Below are positions 16,292-24,608 of a stretch of 30,401 bases of DNA, in pieces (the first letter of the stretch is position 1; each line of letters begins with the position of its first letter). Under the pieces are notes generated by a model. That model searched no databases and was not told the DNA's origin. It was given only the letters and a program-made list of their open reading frames with translations. A program made the position numbers and the translations under genes. This stretch comes from CAYQTL01 sp964420405 (lineage in GTDB: Bacteria > Acidobacteriota > Thermoanaerobaculia > Thermoanaerobaculales > Sulfomarinibacteraceae), in the NCBI GenBank assembly GCA_964420405.1, contig CAYQTL010000062.1, forward strand, positions 1 to 30,401, given 5' to 3'.

Positions 16292-17721
16292 TGACGAGGC
16301 CGCAGCTCGAGAAGAAGGAGCGCATGAAGATCCCCCGGCAGCCGATGCCGGCTCAGGAGCCGCTCGAGCGGATCCGGAACTTCAGCGAGGTGGCGCTCGG
16401 GTTCACCGAGGAGCTGGCGCTGGCCGAGGCGGACCGCTGCCTGGAGTGCAAGAAGCCCAAGTGCGTGGACGGCTGCCCGGTCGGTATCGACATCCCGGCG
16501 TTCGTGGCGGCGATCCAGCGGGCGGACTTCGAGCACGCCCTCGCGATCATCAAGAAGGACAACACCCTGCCCGCCATCTGCGGCCGCGTCTGCCCGCAGG
16601 AGGACCAGTGCGAGCAGGTGTGCGTCACCGCCAACAAGGGCGAGGCGGTGGCGATCGGACGCCTCGAGCGTTTCGTGGCCGACTGGGAGATGGCGCGCGG
16701 CGAGGTTCGGATGCCGGAGCAGGCTCCCCCGACCGGCTTCCGGGTGGCGATCGTGGGCTCGGGACCCGCGGGCCTGGCGTGCGCCGCCGATCTCGCGATC
16801 CGCGGGCATTCGGTGACCATCTTCGAGGCGCTGCACAAGCCCGGCGGTGTGCTGGTCTACGGCATCCCCGAGTTCCGGCTGCCGAAGAGCATCGTGCAGG
16901 AGGAGATCACCAACCTCGAGAAGCTCGGGGTGGAGATCCGCTGCAACTTCGTGATCGGCAAGACCGCCAGCGTGCAGGAGCTGTTCGACGAGTTCGGCTA
17001 TCACGCCGTGTTCGTCGGGACCGGCGCCGGTCTGCCGTACTTCATGGGCATCCCGGGCGAGAGCTTCATCGGGGTGTACTCGGCCAACGAGTTCTTGACC
17101 AGGGTCAACCTGATGAAGGCCTTTGACTTCCCGAGCTATGACACGCCCGTCCATGCGGGCCGGAGGGTGGCGGTCGTGGGCTCCGGCAACGTCGCGATGG
17201 ACTGCCTGCGGACCGCCAAGCGCCTCGGCGCCGAGCACGTCGTGTGCCTGTACCGTCGCACGCGCGCGGAGTCGCCCGCGAGGCTGGAGGAGCTCGAGCA
17301 CGCCGAGGAGGAGGACATCGACTTCAGGTGGCTGAGCTCGCCGGTGGAGATCTACGGCGACGAGAACGGCTGCGTGAGAGGGGTCCGCGTGCAGCGGATG
17401 GAGCTCGGTGAGCCGGACGCATCCGGGCGGCGGCGGCCGGTTCCGATCGACGGCGACCAGTACGACCTCGAGCTCGACACGGTGGTGATGGGCATCGGGC
17501 AGGGCCCGAACCCGCTGGTCACCCAGAGCACCGAGGGTCTCCAGCTGAACCGGTGGGGCAACATCGTGGTTGACGAGGAGACCATGGAGACCTCGATCCC
17601 GGGCGTGTTCGCCGGCGGCGACATCGTGACCGGCGCGGCCACCGTGATCCTCGCGATGGGCGCTGGCAAGAAGGCGGCCGCCGGCATCGACCGCTACCTG
17701 CGGCAGGCCACGGCGGACTGA
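16291..17721 (+). CDS. nfnB: NADPH-dependent glutamate synthase-like subunit of Nfn (NfnB)
   Basis: Large subunit of the electron-bifurcating Nfn complex, 476 residues, related to the glutamate synthase small chain. An N-terminal domain binds two [4Fe-4S] clusters (CLECKKPKCVDGCP at about 47-60 and CGRVCPQEDQCEQVC near 97-111). An FAD Rossmann motif follows (VAIVGSGPAGLACAADLA) with PGGVLVYGIPEFRLPK, then an NADP-binding Rossmann motif VAVVGSGNVAMDCLRTAKRLG with basic YRRTRAESPAR, and the C-terminal flavin block GVFAGGDIVTGAATVILAMGAGKKAA. Start ATG 16291 forms TGATG with the nfnA stop and has GGAGG upstream. The nfnA-nfnB pair separates it from a true gltD, which would neighbour gltB. Nfn is common in sulfate reducers and other anaerobes, where it exchanges electrons between nucleotide and ferredoxin pools. 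Confidence 0.94.
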   Translation: MTRPQLEKKERMKIPRQPMPAQEPLERIRNFSEVALGFTEELALAEADRCLECKKPKCVDGCPVGIDIPAFVAAIQRADFEHALAIIKKDNTLPAICGRVCPQEDQCEQVCVTANKGEAVAIGRLERFVADWEMARGEVRMPEQAPPTGFRVAIVGSGPAGLACAADLAIRGHSVTIFEALHKPGGVLVYGIPEFRLPKSIVQEEITNLEKLGVEIRCNFVIGKTASVQELFDEFGYHAVFVGTGAGLPYFMGIPGESFIGVYSANEFLTRVNLMKAFDFPSYDTPVHAGRRVAVVGSGNVAMDCLRTAKRLGAEHVVCLYRRTRAESPARLEELEHAEEEDIDFRWLSSPVEIYGDENGCVRGVRVQRMELGEPDASGRRRPVPIDGDQYDLELDTVVMGIGQGPNPLVTQSTEGLQLNRWGNIVVDEETMETSIPGVFAGGDIVTGAATVILAMGAGKKAAAGIDRYLRQATAD

Positions 17722-17792
17722 GCCGGCGGCCCTCCCCGTCGTGCGGGGAAAGGCGGAAGGCATTCGTCCGCAAGGGGATCGCCGCTGCGTGG

Positions 17793-17798
17793 TATACT
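17793..17798 (+). promoter_or_regulatory. Extended -10 promoter for the DUF4388 gene
   Basis: TGGTATACT contains TATACT (5 of 6 to the consensus) with the TG of an extended -10. No good -35 is seen, as is common with extended -10 promoters. The leader to GTG 17923 would be about 118 nt. A near-identical GGGTATACT precedes the carbamoyltransferase gene at 30289. Confidence 0.5.
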
Positions 17799-17922
17799 CG
17801 GCACGGCGAGTTTCGCGCATGGTTCGATGGCTCGACCTCCCGTCCGGCGCCGACAGGGAGCCGGTCCCCGTTCGGCCGGCGGCGTCGGACGGTGCGTGCC
17901 GTGCGCTCCGCAGGAGCCGCTA

Positions 17923-19080
17923 GTGTCGATCAGCGGCAACCTCCGGACCATGCCGTTCGCGGACCTGCTGCAGTGGGTTTCCCAGAGCCGCAAGACCGGA
18001 ACCCTCGCCGTCGAGGGCGACCCCTACAACAAGAAGATCTACTTCCGGAACGGCCTCGTCGTCGCCGCGTCGTCGGAGAACCCGAAGGAGTTCCTGGGGT
18101 ACTACCTGGTCGGCTGGGGCTACCTCGGCGAGGAGGAGCTGGGGCAGCTGCTGGACATGCAGGACCGCCACGGCACGCTGCTCGGCGAGCTGCTGGTGAT
18201 CATCGGACGGCTGTCCCGCGAGGAGCTGATCCACATCCTGCAGGTCAAGACCGAGGAGACCATCTTCGAGCTGTTCCTGTGGGACGAGGGTGACTTCCGA
18301 TTCCTGGAGAACATCCTCCCGGCGAAGAAGTTCCAGCCGCTGAACATGGCGGTCGACACGATCATCCTCGAGGGCGTGCGCCGCAAGGACGAGTGGGAGC
18401 GGAGTCGGGAGCACATCCCCGACGCGTCCTGGCGGCCGAAGCTCGTGCGGGCGGTCGACGTGCAGCAGCTCGGCCCGGTCGAGCTGTCGATCCTGCGCGA
18501 GATCAACGGCACCAACTCGATCGAGGAGATCGGCCTGGCATGTCGCATCGCCCTGTTCCATGTCCTCAACTTCGTCTACCAGGGCTCGGTCCACGGCCTG
18601 TTCAAGCTGCTGCCTCCGAGGGAGGAGGAGGTGACCATTCCGGGCTTCTCCGAGGGCTCGTGGCGGGTGCTGGTGAAGCAGGCGGAGAAGCTGCTCGCGG
18701 AGGGTGACCTCCAGGGGGCGCACCGCCGGGTCGAGGAGCTGCACGACAAGTACGCGGCGCGCCGCGAGGTGGCCGAGCAGGCTGCGGGCTTGCGGCGCGC
18801 CATCGACCGCAAGCTCGGCGAGATCGACCTGGCCGACGACGCCGTGCCCGAGCTGGCCGTGACCATGGACCGCCTGACCACGCTGACGTGCAGTCCGGAG
18901 GAGGGGTTCCTGCTGTCGCGGATCAACGGCTCCTACACGGTCGCCCAGATCGCCCGGATGGTACCGGGGACGCCGGTGGACGTGAGGCTGATGATCGACT
19001 CCCTGATCCGCCGCGAGGTGCTGAGGATCCGCAAGGGCGGGAGCGCGGGCTCCAGCTCGGGAGGGGCGCGGGCAGGCTGA
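17923..19080 (+). CDS. DUF4388 (PATAN-type) domain protein
   Basis: A 385-residue cytoplasmic protein. The N-terminus, SGNLRTMPFADLLQWVSQSRKTGTLAV followed by KKIYFRNGLVVAASS, is the start of a DUF4388/PATAN domain, a module tied to two-component signalling, gliding and GTPase regulators in delta-proteobacteria and relatives. A conserved helical stretch then runs FLGYYLVGWGYLGEEELGQLL, with a middle part (about 200-265) and a C-terminal part (about 320-375) that read like winged-helix or repeated PATAN-associated segments (INGTNSIEEIGLACRIAL; INGSYTVAQIARMV). The GTG at 17923 has AGGAG 6 nt upstream; the longer frame from 17827 is Arg/Pro-rich low-complexity and unlikely. Not obviously part of nfnAB, since it has its own promoter. 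Molecular function unknown. Confidence 0.85.
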   Translation: MSISGNLRTMPFADLLQWVSQSRKTGTLAVEGDPYNKKIYFRNGLVVAASSENPKEFLGYYLVGWGYLGEEELGQLLDMQDRHGTLLGELLVIIGRLSREELIHILQVKTEETIFELFLWDEGDFRFLENILPAKKFQPLNMAVDTIILEGVRRKDEWERSREHIPDASWRPKLVRAVDVQQLGPVELSILREINGTNSIEEIGLACRIALFHVLNFVYQGSVHGLFKLLPPREEEVTIPGFSEGSWRVLVKQAEKLLAEGDLQGAHRRVEELHDKYAARREVAEQAAGLRRAIDRKLGEIDLADDAVPELAVTMDRLTTLTCSPEEGFLLSRINGSYTVAQIARMVPGTPVDVRLMIDSLIRREVLRIRKGGSAGSSSGGARAG

Positions 19081-19534
19081 GCGGGTTGGCGCAGGTCGGG
19101 CTGACGAGCTCCCGACCCGGAACGGGGGCCCGACCGCGAACGCAACGGCCGAGCCGGCCGACCCGGGGCCCGAACCCGATCCCCACCGGCGGGCGTGCGC
19201 AGCTTCGAAGGCGTGGCGCGGCGAGCGCAGCCGGTGGTACCCGCCATGGGTCCGACACCGGACCCGCCACCGGTGTGGCCTGTCGTCCGGGCCCGAAGGT
19301 CGAGGTCGACGACGTCGGGAGGCGACCGGCGATCAGCCTTCGCTCCCTCATGCCGCCACGCCCCCGGACCGGCTGACGGGGGACCGGAACCGGATGACTG
19401 GGCACCTGACGCGGCCTCCTGCGGAATACTCAACTGCGACTGAGACTTCATACCGATTGATCCGGCCCGCAGATCCGTCGACCGCCTGACGTGCGGTGGC
19501 GGGCCCCGACATCACCACGAGGAGGAGACCACCG
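19081..19534. other. 454-bp non-coding stretch upstream of sodA
   Basis: I see no gene here. A 7-bp inverted repeat (19094-19100 with 19111-19117) soon after the DUF4388 stop could end that transcript, though no T-run follows. The segment 19425-19465 is AT-richer and probably contains the sodA promoter, but no convincing -35/-10 pair stands out. Overlapping Arg/Pro-rich frames on both strands look like GC-rich noise. Confidence 0.5.
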
Positions 19535-20149
19535 ATGCCCACGCATGAGCTCCCGAGTCTGCCCTACGCGTTTGACGCTCTCGAGCCCCACGTCGACGCC
19601 CGCACCATGGAGATCCATCACGGCAAGCACCACGGAGGCTACGTCGCCAAGCTGAACGGCGCGCTCGAGAAGCACCCGGCGCTGCTCGACGTCGACCTCG
19701 AGGTGCTCCTCGGCAATCTCGCGAGCGTCCCCGAGGGGATCCGCGCCGCGGTCCGCAACAACGGCGGCGGTCACGCCAACCACTCCCTGTTCTGGCCGCT
19801 GCTGAGCCCGAACGGCGGTGGCGAGCCGGCCGGGCCCCTGGCGGAGGCGATCCGTTCGACCTTCGGCTCGGTGGACAGCTTCAAGGAGCGTTTCGGCGAC
19901 GCCGCCGCGAACCGCTTCGGCTCCGGCTGGGCGTGGCTCGCCCTGGACCGCTTCGCGGGCCTGCAGGTGCTCTCGACCGCCAACCAGGACACGCCGCTGA
20001 TGGACGGTCTGACGCCGATCATCGGCCTCGACGTATGGGAGCACGCGTACTACCTCAGCTACCAGAACCGCCGTCCGGACTACATAGCGGCGTTCTGGAA
20101 GGTGCTCAACTGGGAGCAGGCCAACGCGAACTTCGAGGCCGCGCGGTAG
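19535..20149 (+). CDS. sodA: Superoxide dismutase, manganese type
   Basis: Converts superoxide to oxygen and hydrogen peroxide. The 204-residue protein has the Fe/Mn-SOD fold with ligands His 28 (MEIHHGKHH), His 83 (HANHSLFW), Asp 166 and His 170 (DVWEHAYY). The second-sphere pattern is the manganese type: Gly-Gly-His before ANHSLFW rather than Gln, and Gln 151 in STANQDTPL. A cambialistic enzyme cannot be excluded. No signal peptide, so cytoplasmic. ATG 19535 has GAGGAGGAG upstream; 13 further in-frame residues upstream have no ribosome site. Presence beside sulfate-reduction genes suggests the organism meets oxygen at times. Confidence 0.96.
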   Translation: MPTHELPSLPYAFDALEPHVDARTMEIHHGKHHGGYVAKLNGALEKHPALLDVDLEVLLGNLASVPEGIRAAVRNNGGGHANHSLFWPLLSPNGGGEPAGPLAEAIRSTFGSVDSFKERFGDAAANRFGSGWAWLALDRFAGLQVLSTANQDTPLMDGLTPIIGLDVWEHAYYLSYQNRRPDYIAAFWKVLNWEQANANFEAAR

Positions 20150-20239
20150 GCCGCCGCCACCCTCCGATCCCAGTCGCGCGACGGGCTGACGATCCGGTCG
20201 GCGTGGCGGTCTCCGAAATGAGGCCAGCCCGGTGGTGGT

Positions 20240-20249
20240 TGCACGTGCA
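20240..20249. promoter_or_regulatory. Perfect palindrome before the TerB-like start codon
   Basis: TGCACGTGCA is a perfect 10-bp palindrome ending 2 nt before the ATG at 20252. It occupies the place where a ribosome site would be. Could be an operator or chance in GC-rich DNA. Confidence 0.25.
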
Positions 20250-20251
20250 CG

Positions 20252-20797
20252 ATGTCGGTCCTGCGATGGCTCGGCCTCGGTGCCGCGGGATCCTCCCCGT
20301 CCGGTGGCCCCGAGGAGAAAGGCTCCCAGGCGGTCCGCGAGCTGGCGGCCCGGCTGGACTCGATGCCGGCCGATCGCGCGCGTTTCGTGGCGTCGTTCGC
20401 CATGACGCTGGCGCGCGGGGCGCGGGCCGATCTGGAGGTGCTCGACCCGGAGTCCGGGGCGATGGTGGACGTGCTCCGGGAGGTCGCCGGCCTGCCGCCG
20501 GACCAGGCCGAGCTGATCGCCGGGATGGCGCTGCACCGCAACGAGCTGCTCGGCGTCAGCGAGGACTACCTGGCGACCCGGGTGTTCCGGGACATCTCGA
20601 GCCGCGAGGAGCGCCTCCGGCTGCTGGAGGCGGTGTTCGCGATCTGCGCGGCCGACGAGTCGATCACCCTCGTGGAGGAGGAGGAGGTGCGACAGATCGC
20701 CGCCGAGCTCGGGCTCGAGCACGCAGACTACGTCGCCGCCCGCGCCTCCTTCGCCGAGCACCGGGAGGTTCTCCGCGGCATGCCGCGCCGGCGCTGA
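20252..20797 (+). CDS. TerB-like tellurite-resistance-family protein
   Basis: A 181-residue predicted cytoplasmic, mostly helical protein. The C-terminal two-thirds resembles the COG4103/TerB-like fold: LVEEEEVRQIAAELGLEH is the typical acidic helix pair, preceded by LLEAVFAICAADESIT, where paired acidic residues may bind metal. The N-terminus (1-25) is Gly/Ser-rich. The family's role is uncertain; TerB domains appear in stress and membrane-associated systems as well as tellurite resistance, so no tellurite function should be assumed. ATG 20252 lacks a Shine-Dalgarno sequence. It lies about 100 nt after sodA and may share its transcript. Confidence 0.75.
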   Translation: MSVLRWLGLGAAGSSPSGGPEEKGSQAVRELAARLDSMPADRARFVASFAMTLARGARADLEVLDPESGAMVDVLREVAGLPPDQAELIAGMALHRNELLGVSEDYLATRVFRDISSREERLRLLEAVFAICAADESITLVEEEEVRQIAAELGLEHADYVAARASFAEHREVLRGMPRRR

Positions 20798-20813
20798 GGC
20801 CGCGAAGGTGGCG

Positions 20814-20819
20814 TACCAT
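20814..20819 (+). promoter_or_regulatory. Candidate -10 placing the transcript start on the GtrA-like start codon
   Basis: TACCAT ends exactly 6 nt before the GTG at 20826, so a standard start site 7 nt downstream would coincide with the start codon, giving a leaderless mRNA. There is no Shine-Dalgarno at this gene, which agrees. Confidence 0.4.
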
Positions 20820-20825
20820 GCCGGG

Positions 20826-21254
20826 GTGCGCGTCGATCGCCCCTCCCTGGACCGTTTCCTGCGCTTCGTCGCGATCGGCGCGGTCCTGGTGCCCTGCAAC
20901 CTCGGCCTGACCGCGTCGCTGCACGAGCTCGGCGGGCTGTCCGAAGAGGCCGCCTTCGGCATTTCGCTGGTGGTGCTTCTCCTGGCGGGTTTCGCCGCCA
21001 ACCGTCACCTGGTGTTCGCCGCCTCCGCCGGACGTGCCGACCGTCAGCTCGCGCTGTACCTGGTGGCCTCGGTGGCGTTCCGGGGCCTGCAGTTCGCCAG
21101 CTTCCTGGTCGTCCACAGCTGGCTCGGGGTGCCGTACCTGGCGGCCATCGTCGTCGTGCTCGGGTTCTGGCTGGTCGTCAAGTTCGTGGTCTTCCGCCGG
21201 GTCGTGTTCGCCGTCGCCGGCGCCCCGTCGCACGTGCCGGCCGGGCCCGGCTGA
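20826..21254 (+). CDS. GtrA-like membrane protein
   Basis: A 142-residue protein with about four hydrophobic helices (FVAIGAVLVPCNLGLTASL; FGISLVVLLLAGFAANRHLVF; LYLVASVAFRGLQFASFLVV; YLAAIVVVLGFWLVVKFVVFRRVVF) and the family's central NRHLVF and FxxxKFVVFR elements. GtrA-like proteins are thought to help move or flip lipid-linked sugars used in cell-envelope glycosylation. The GTG at 20826 was chosen because it starts just before the conserved RFLRFVAIGA segment and lies 6 nt behind a -10-like TACCAT. Convergent with the GT-C-like gene 13 nt away, which could use such a lipid-linked sugar. Confidence 0.8.
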   Translation: MRVDRPSLDRFLRFVAIGAVLVPCNLGLTASLHELGGLSEEAAFGISLVVLLLAGFAANRHLVFAASAGRADRQLALYLVASVAFRGLQFASFLVVHSWLGVPYLAAIVVVLGFWLVVKFVVFRRVVFAVAGAPSHVPAGPG

Positions 21255-21267
21255 CGGCGGCCGCGAG

Positions 21268-23235
21268 TCAGGGCCGCAGGCGGGCGAGCCTGACGGGACC
21301 GGCTTCGGCGATCGTCTCCAGGTGGCGGGCCGCGAACTCGTCGAGCAGCCTCCGCTCCCGGTCCCCCGCGCCGTCGAGGTAGCCGTCCGCGCCACGGAGG
21401 GCCGCATGCCGGTCCATGTCGCCCGCGTTGACGAGCAGGTGGGTGACGCCGCGCGCGGCGAGGGCCGTCGCCAGGTCCGCGGCGTCGCCGGCGTCCCGTG
21501 CCATCTCCAGGAGCAGCGGCTCGCGGTACGGGTCTTCGACGATGACCCGTCGCTCGATGTACAGGCTGCGCGCCTCCGCGACGAGGAGCACCGTCCCGTC
21601 GGGCGGCACCCAGCGCTCGATGTCGTCGAGCAGCGGCGCGTAGTCGAGCCAGCGGCCGGCGAACGCCTCGTCGGACAGGAGACCGGCAGTGACGGCGAGG
21701 CGGTCGAGGTTGAGCCTGGTCCCGAGCACGGTGGCGTTGGCGGCGAGGAGGGACCCGAGCAGGACGGCGGCGGCCACCCTGCGGAGGCGGCCCGGCGGTG
21801 CGGTGAGCGCGGCGGCCGCCGCGCCGGCGAGCGGGGCGGCGAACGCGAGGCCCGGGAGCAGGAAGCGACCGAACTGGACCAGCGCGCCCCAGCCCAGGAT
21901 CGCGACGAGGGTCGCGGCCCACAGGGAGCGGCGGACGGGTGAGCGTGCCAGCCGGAGCGCGGCCGCCGTCGGCAGAAGGATCAGCCAGTGCAGGCCGATC
22001 CAGCCCCCTTGACCGAGATGGCTGAACGTCCTGCGCACCAGGGCCGTGGCGGTGGCCACGATCCACGGCAACCGGCCGTCGCCGTCGCCGAGGTTCTGCT
22101 GCAGCTCCGATGCGATCGAAAAGCCGCTCGGCGGGCCGCCGAACATGGGTTGGAGGTACGGGTAGACCGGGTTCCCGGTCCAGGCGAGGTTGCGCAGAAG
22201 CCAGGGCGCCGCCACGGCTGCCGTCCCGAGCGTCAGGACCGCGACGGCGATCGCGACGGACCGACGGCCGCGGGGCGCCGCCACCGCCAGCACGGCGGCC
22301 GCCAGGGGCAGCGCCACCGTCACCGCGGCCAGGTACTTGGCGGCCACCGCGCTGCCCACCAGCAGCCCAGCGAGCAGCGCGCGCCGCGGCCGACCTCCGG
22401 AGTCCACCACGACCACCAGTGCGCAAGCGCCGAAGCCCGCCAGCACGAGGTCGGCGGAGGCGTATGCGGCCACCTCGAGGAACGCCGGCGTGAGCACGAA
22501 GCACGACACCGCCCAGGCGGCGGCTCGTCGCCCGGCCAGGGTCTCTCCCAGGCGCGCGACCGCGACCGCCGCGAGTGCGCCGAACCAGGCGTGGAGGGCG
22601 CTCGCGCCCCATGGGCCGACGGTGGCCAGGGCGTAGCTCCAGCACATGCCGTGGGCGGACGGGTAGTACGAAAATGCGTGGCGCGGGTGCTCGACGAACC
22701 GCCCGGCGTCGAGCCAGTCCTGCGGGAACGCGAGGTGGTAGTTGGCCACGTCGTACATCACGGGCGGCGTCGTCAGCAGCAGCGTCACCGCGACGCCGCA
22801 CAGCGCCGGGAGCAGCAGCGCGGGGTGGGGCGAGAGCGGGGCCGGGCGATCCGAACGGGACGCGGCACGGGCGCCCTGCACGATCGCCGCGACCACGCCC
22901 AGCGCAAGGAGGGGCACGAGGGTCGCGGGCCGGAGGAACCCCGCCAGCGCGAGGCACGTCGCCGCCAGCGAGTACGCGGCGGCCCCCACGGCGGCCGCGG
23001 TCAGAGCGCTGCCGCGGAGGGCGTCTCCGCCGCCGAGCACGGCGGACACGATCGGCCGTCCGACGCCGATCGTCGCCGCGGTCCAGGTCGCCAGCCAGCC
23101 CAGCGGCAGCAGCGCGCGGGCGAGCGGCTCCCACGACATCACGTCCCGCCCGGCGAGCACCACCGCCGCCGCGAGCACCACCGCCGCCAGCATGGCCGGG
23201 GGCGACAGAACGGGTTGGTCGGTGTCCGAGTCCAT
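21268..23235 (-). CDS. Polytopic membrane protein, probable GT-C-type glycosyltransferase
   Basis: A 655-residue protein with a dozen or so hydrophobic helices in the first 500 residues and a soluble C-terminal domain (about 520-655). The first long loop carries YDVANYHLAFPQDWL and RHAFSYYPSAHGMCW, an acidic/aromatic periplasmic loop of the sort found in GT39/ArnT-like lipid-sugar-dependent transferases. Later RNLAWTGNPVYPYLQPMFGG is also typical of such multi-span proteins. Acceptor and sugar are unknown, and the exact family is uncertain. ATG 23235 has no Shine-Dalgarno sequence but lies 6 nt after a -10-like TACCCT. Its stop faces that of the GtrA-like gene at a distance of 13 nt. Confidence 0.75.
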   Translation of the reverse strand: MDSDTDQPVLSPPAMLAAVVLAAAVVLAGRDVMSWEPLARALLPLGWLATWTAATIGVGRPIVSAVLGGGDALRGSALTAAAVGAAAYSLAATCLALAGFLRPATLVPLLALGVVAAIVQGARAASRSDRPAPLSPHPALLLPALCGVAVTLLLTTPPVMYDVANYHLAFPQDWLDAGRFVEHPRHAFSYYPSAHGMCWSYALATVGPWGASALHAWFGALAAVAVARLGETLAGRRAAAWAVSCFVLTPAFLEVAAYASADLVLAGFGACALVVVVDSGGRPRRALLAGLLVGSAVAAKYLAAVTVALPLAAAVLAVAAPRGRRSVAIAVAVLTLGTAAVAAPWLLRNLAWTGNPVYPYLQPMFGGPPSGFSIASELQQNLGDGDGRLPWIVATATALVRRTFSHLGQGGWIGLHWLILLPTAAALRLARSPVRRSLWAATLVAILGWGALVQFGRFLLPGLAFAAPLAGAAAAALTAPPGRLRRVAAAVLLGSLLAANATVLGTRLNLDRLAVTAGLLSDEAFAGRWLDYAPLLDDIERWVPPDGTVLLVAEARSLYIERRVIVEDPYREPLLLEMARDAGDAADLATALAARGVTHLLVNAGDMDRHAALRGADGYLDGAGDRERRLLDEFAARHLETIAEAGPVRLARLRP

Positions 23236-23241
23236 CGGCGC

Positions 23242-23247
23242 AGGGTA
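23242..23247 (-). promoter_or_regulatory. Candidate -10 for a leaderless transcript of the GT-C-like gene
   Basis: TACCCT on the minus strand (23247 to 23242) ends exactly 6 nt before the ATG at 23235. No ribosome site lies between. Confidence 0.4.
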
Positions 23248-23292
23248 GCAGCGGCCGCGGCGGCGGGACCGCCCGCCGCTGCGGCCCGATTC

Positions 23293-24315
23293 TCAGTTGC
23301 CGTCGAAGAAGCCGCCGATGCCGCCCATCTTGCCCAGCACCGAGCCCTCGCCCCGGTCCTTCCCGCCGCCCTGGGGGGCGGACTGCCACACCCGTCCGGC
23401 GAGGCGGCTGAAGGGCAGCGACTGGAGCCATGCGGTACCGGGCCCCTGCAGCTTGGCGAAGAAGAAGCCCTCGCCGCCGAAGATCGCCGACTTGACGCCG
23501 CCGACGAACTCGATGTCGTAGGAGATCGAGGAGTCGAGCGCCACGATGCAGCCGGTGTCGACGCGCAGCGTCTGGCCGGCCTGGAGCTCGCGCCGCACGA
23601 TCGTGCCGCCCGCGTGGACGAAGGCGAGGCCGTCGCCCTCGAGCTTCTGCATGATGAACCCTTCGCCGCCGAACAGCCCGACGCCGATCTTCTTCTGGAA
23701 GGCGATGCCGACCCGGACCCCCTTGGCGGCGCACAGGAAGGCGTCCTTCTGGCACACGAGGGTGCCGCCGAGCTGTCGGAGATCCATCGGGATGATCTTG
23801 CCGGGATAGGGCGCCGCGAACGCGACCCGCGCCTTGCCCGACCCCTCGTGGACGAACACGGTCATGAACAGGGACTCCCCCGTCAGCACCCGCTTGCCGG
23901 CGCCGACCAGCTTGTCCATGAAACCGCCCTGCTGGTTGGAGCCGTCCCCGAAGATGGTCTGCATCCGGATGCCGTCACCCATGTACATCATGCCGCCGGC
24001 CTCGGCCACCACCGCCTCGCCCGGGTCGAGCTCGATCTCGACGAACTGCATCTCCTCGCCGAAGACCTCGTAGTCGACCTCGTCCGCGACCGAGCCGCGG
24101 ACCGGCGGGGCGGGCACCGCGCCCGAGGCAGGGGCGGGCGCCGAGCCCTGCAGCTCGGGGACGTGGCCCGCCGGGACCCAGCCGGGCATCCCCTCGGTGT
24201 AGACGTGATGCTGGGCGGTGTACCGGCCCGACCTGAGGGCCGAGACGAGCTCGGACTGTCCCATGGGGCCGACGCTCTGGCCGTCGACCGCCACGTACCA
24301 CTGTTTCTCGCTCAC
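23293..24315 (-). CDS. GYF_2 domain fused to TIGR00266/AIM24-family protein
   Basis: A 340-residue cytoplasmic protein. Residues about 6-53 (WYVAVDGQSVGPMGQSEL ... TEGMPGWVPA) form a GYF_2 domain, the tryptophan-rich module common at the N-termini of bacterial proteins of unknown role. A Pro/Ala linker (about 57-78) leads to a TIGR00266/AIM24 beta-rich domain (about 83-310; FGEEMQFVEIELDPGEAVVAEAGGMMYM, GGEGFIMQKLEGDGLAF, FGGEGFFFAKLQGPG), followed by a Gly-rich tail ending GGIGGFFDGN. The start is GTG 24315 with AAGGAGG 7 nt upstream. AIM24 domains are often near membrane or stress genes in bacteria; function unsettled. It is the downstream neighbour of the SRAP gene but separated by a 293-bp spacer with its own promoter. 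Confidence 0.9.
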   Translation of the reverse strand: MSEKQWYVAVDGQSVGPMGQSELVSALRSGRYTAQHHVYTEGMPGWVPAGHVPELQGSAPAPASGAVPAPPVRGSVADEVDYEVFGEEMQFVEIELDPGEAVVAEAGGMMYMGDGIRMQTIFGDGSNQQGGFMDKLVGAGKRVLTGESLFMTVFVHEGSGKARVAFAAPYPGKIIPMDLRQLGGTLVCQKDAFLCAAKGVRVGIAFQKKIGVGLFGGEGFIMQKLEGDGLAFVHAGGTIVRRELQAGQTLRVDTGCIVALDSSISYDIEFVGGVKSAIFGGEGFFFAKLQGPGTAWLQSLPFSRLAGRVWQSAPQGGGKDRGEGSVLGKMGGIGGFFDGN

Positions 24316-24360
24316 GATGTGCCTCCTTCGAGCTTCGATTCACGCTCCTCGCGAGAAACG

Positions 24361-24366
24361 ATTCTA
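24361..24366 (-). promoter_or_regulatory. Candidate -10 of the GYF-AIM24 gene
   Basis: TAGAAT (24366 to 24361, minus strand) is followed by CGTTTC; this 12-nt string is identical to that at the candidate aprB promoter (11567 to 11556). The leader to GTG 24315 would be about 39 nt. No clear -35. Confidence 0.45.
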
Positions 24367-24423
24367 ACCGTGCCGGGTTCGCACCGTCGGCCGACTGCAG
24401 ACCCTGCGGCGGTCGCCCGCGGC

Positions 24424-24580
24424 TCCGATCCCGATCCCGATGCCACGGCGGCGGTGCGGGACGTGAGGCGCCGAGCTTGGTCAGGGCACCTCGGACGGCT
24501 GTCGTTCGCCGTGTCGCCGGCTGGATCGTCGACTCGGCGCTCGGGCCGTCGGGTGGTCGTCGAGATCGGGAACGGGATCG
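24424..24580. repeat. Inverted pair of TCCCGA hexamer repeats (copy 1)
   Basis: The left arm TCCGATCCCGATCCCGAT (24424-24441) and the right arm ATCGGGAACGGGATCG (24565-24580) are imperfect reverse complements, with two mismatches over 18 positions, 123 nt apart. The arm design recurs at 27520-27756. The interior shows no gene and no obvious similarity to the other copy. Lies between two minus-strand genes. Confidence 0.6.
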
Positions 24581-24608
24581 CACGGGGCGGGGTCGCCGAC
24601 TCCGGCGG

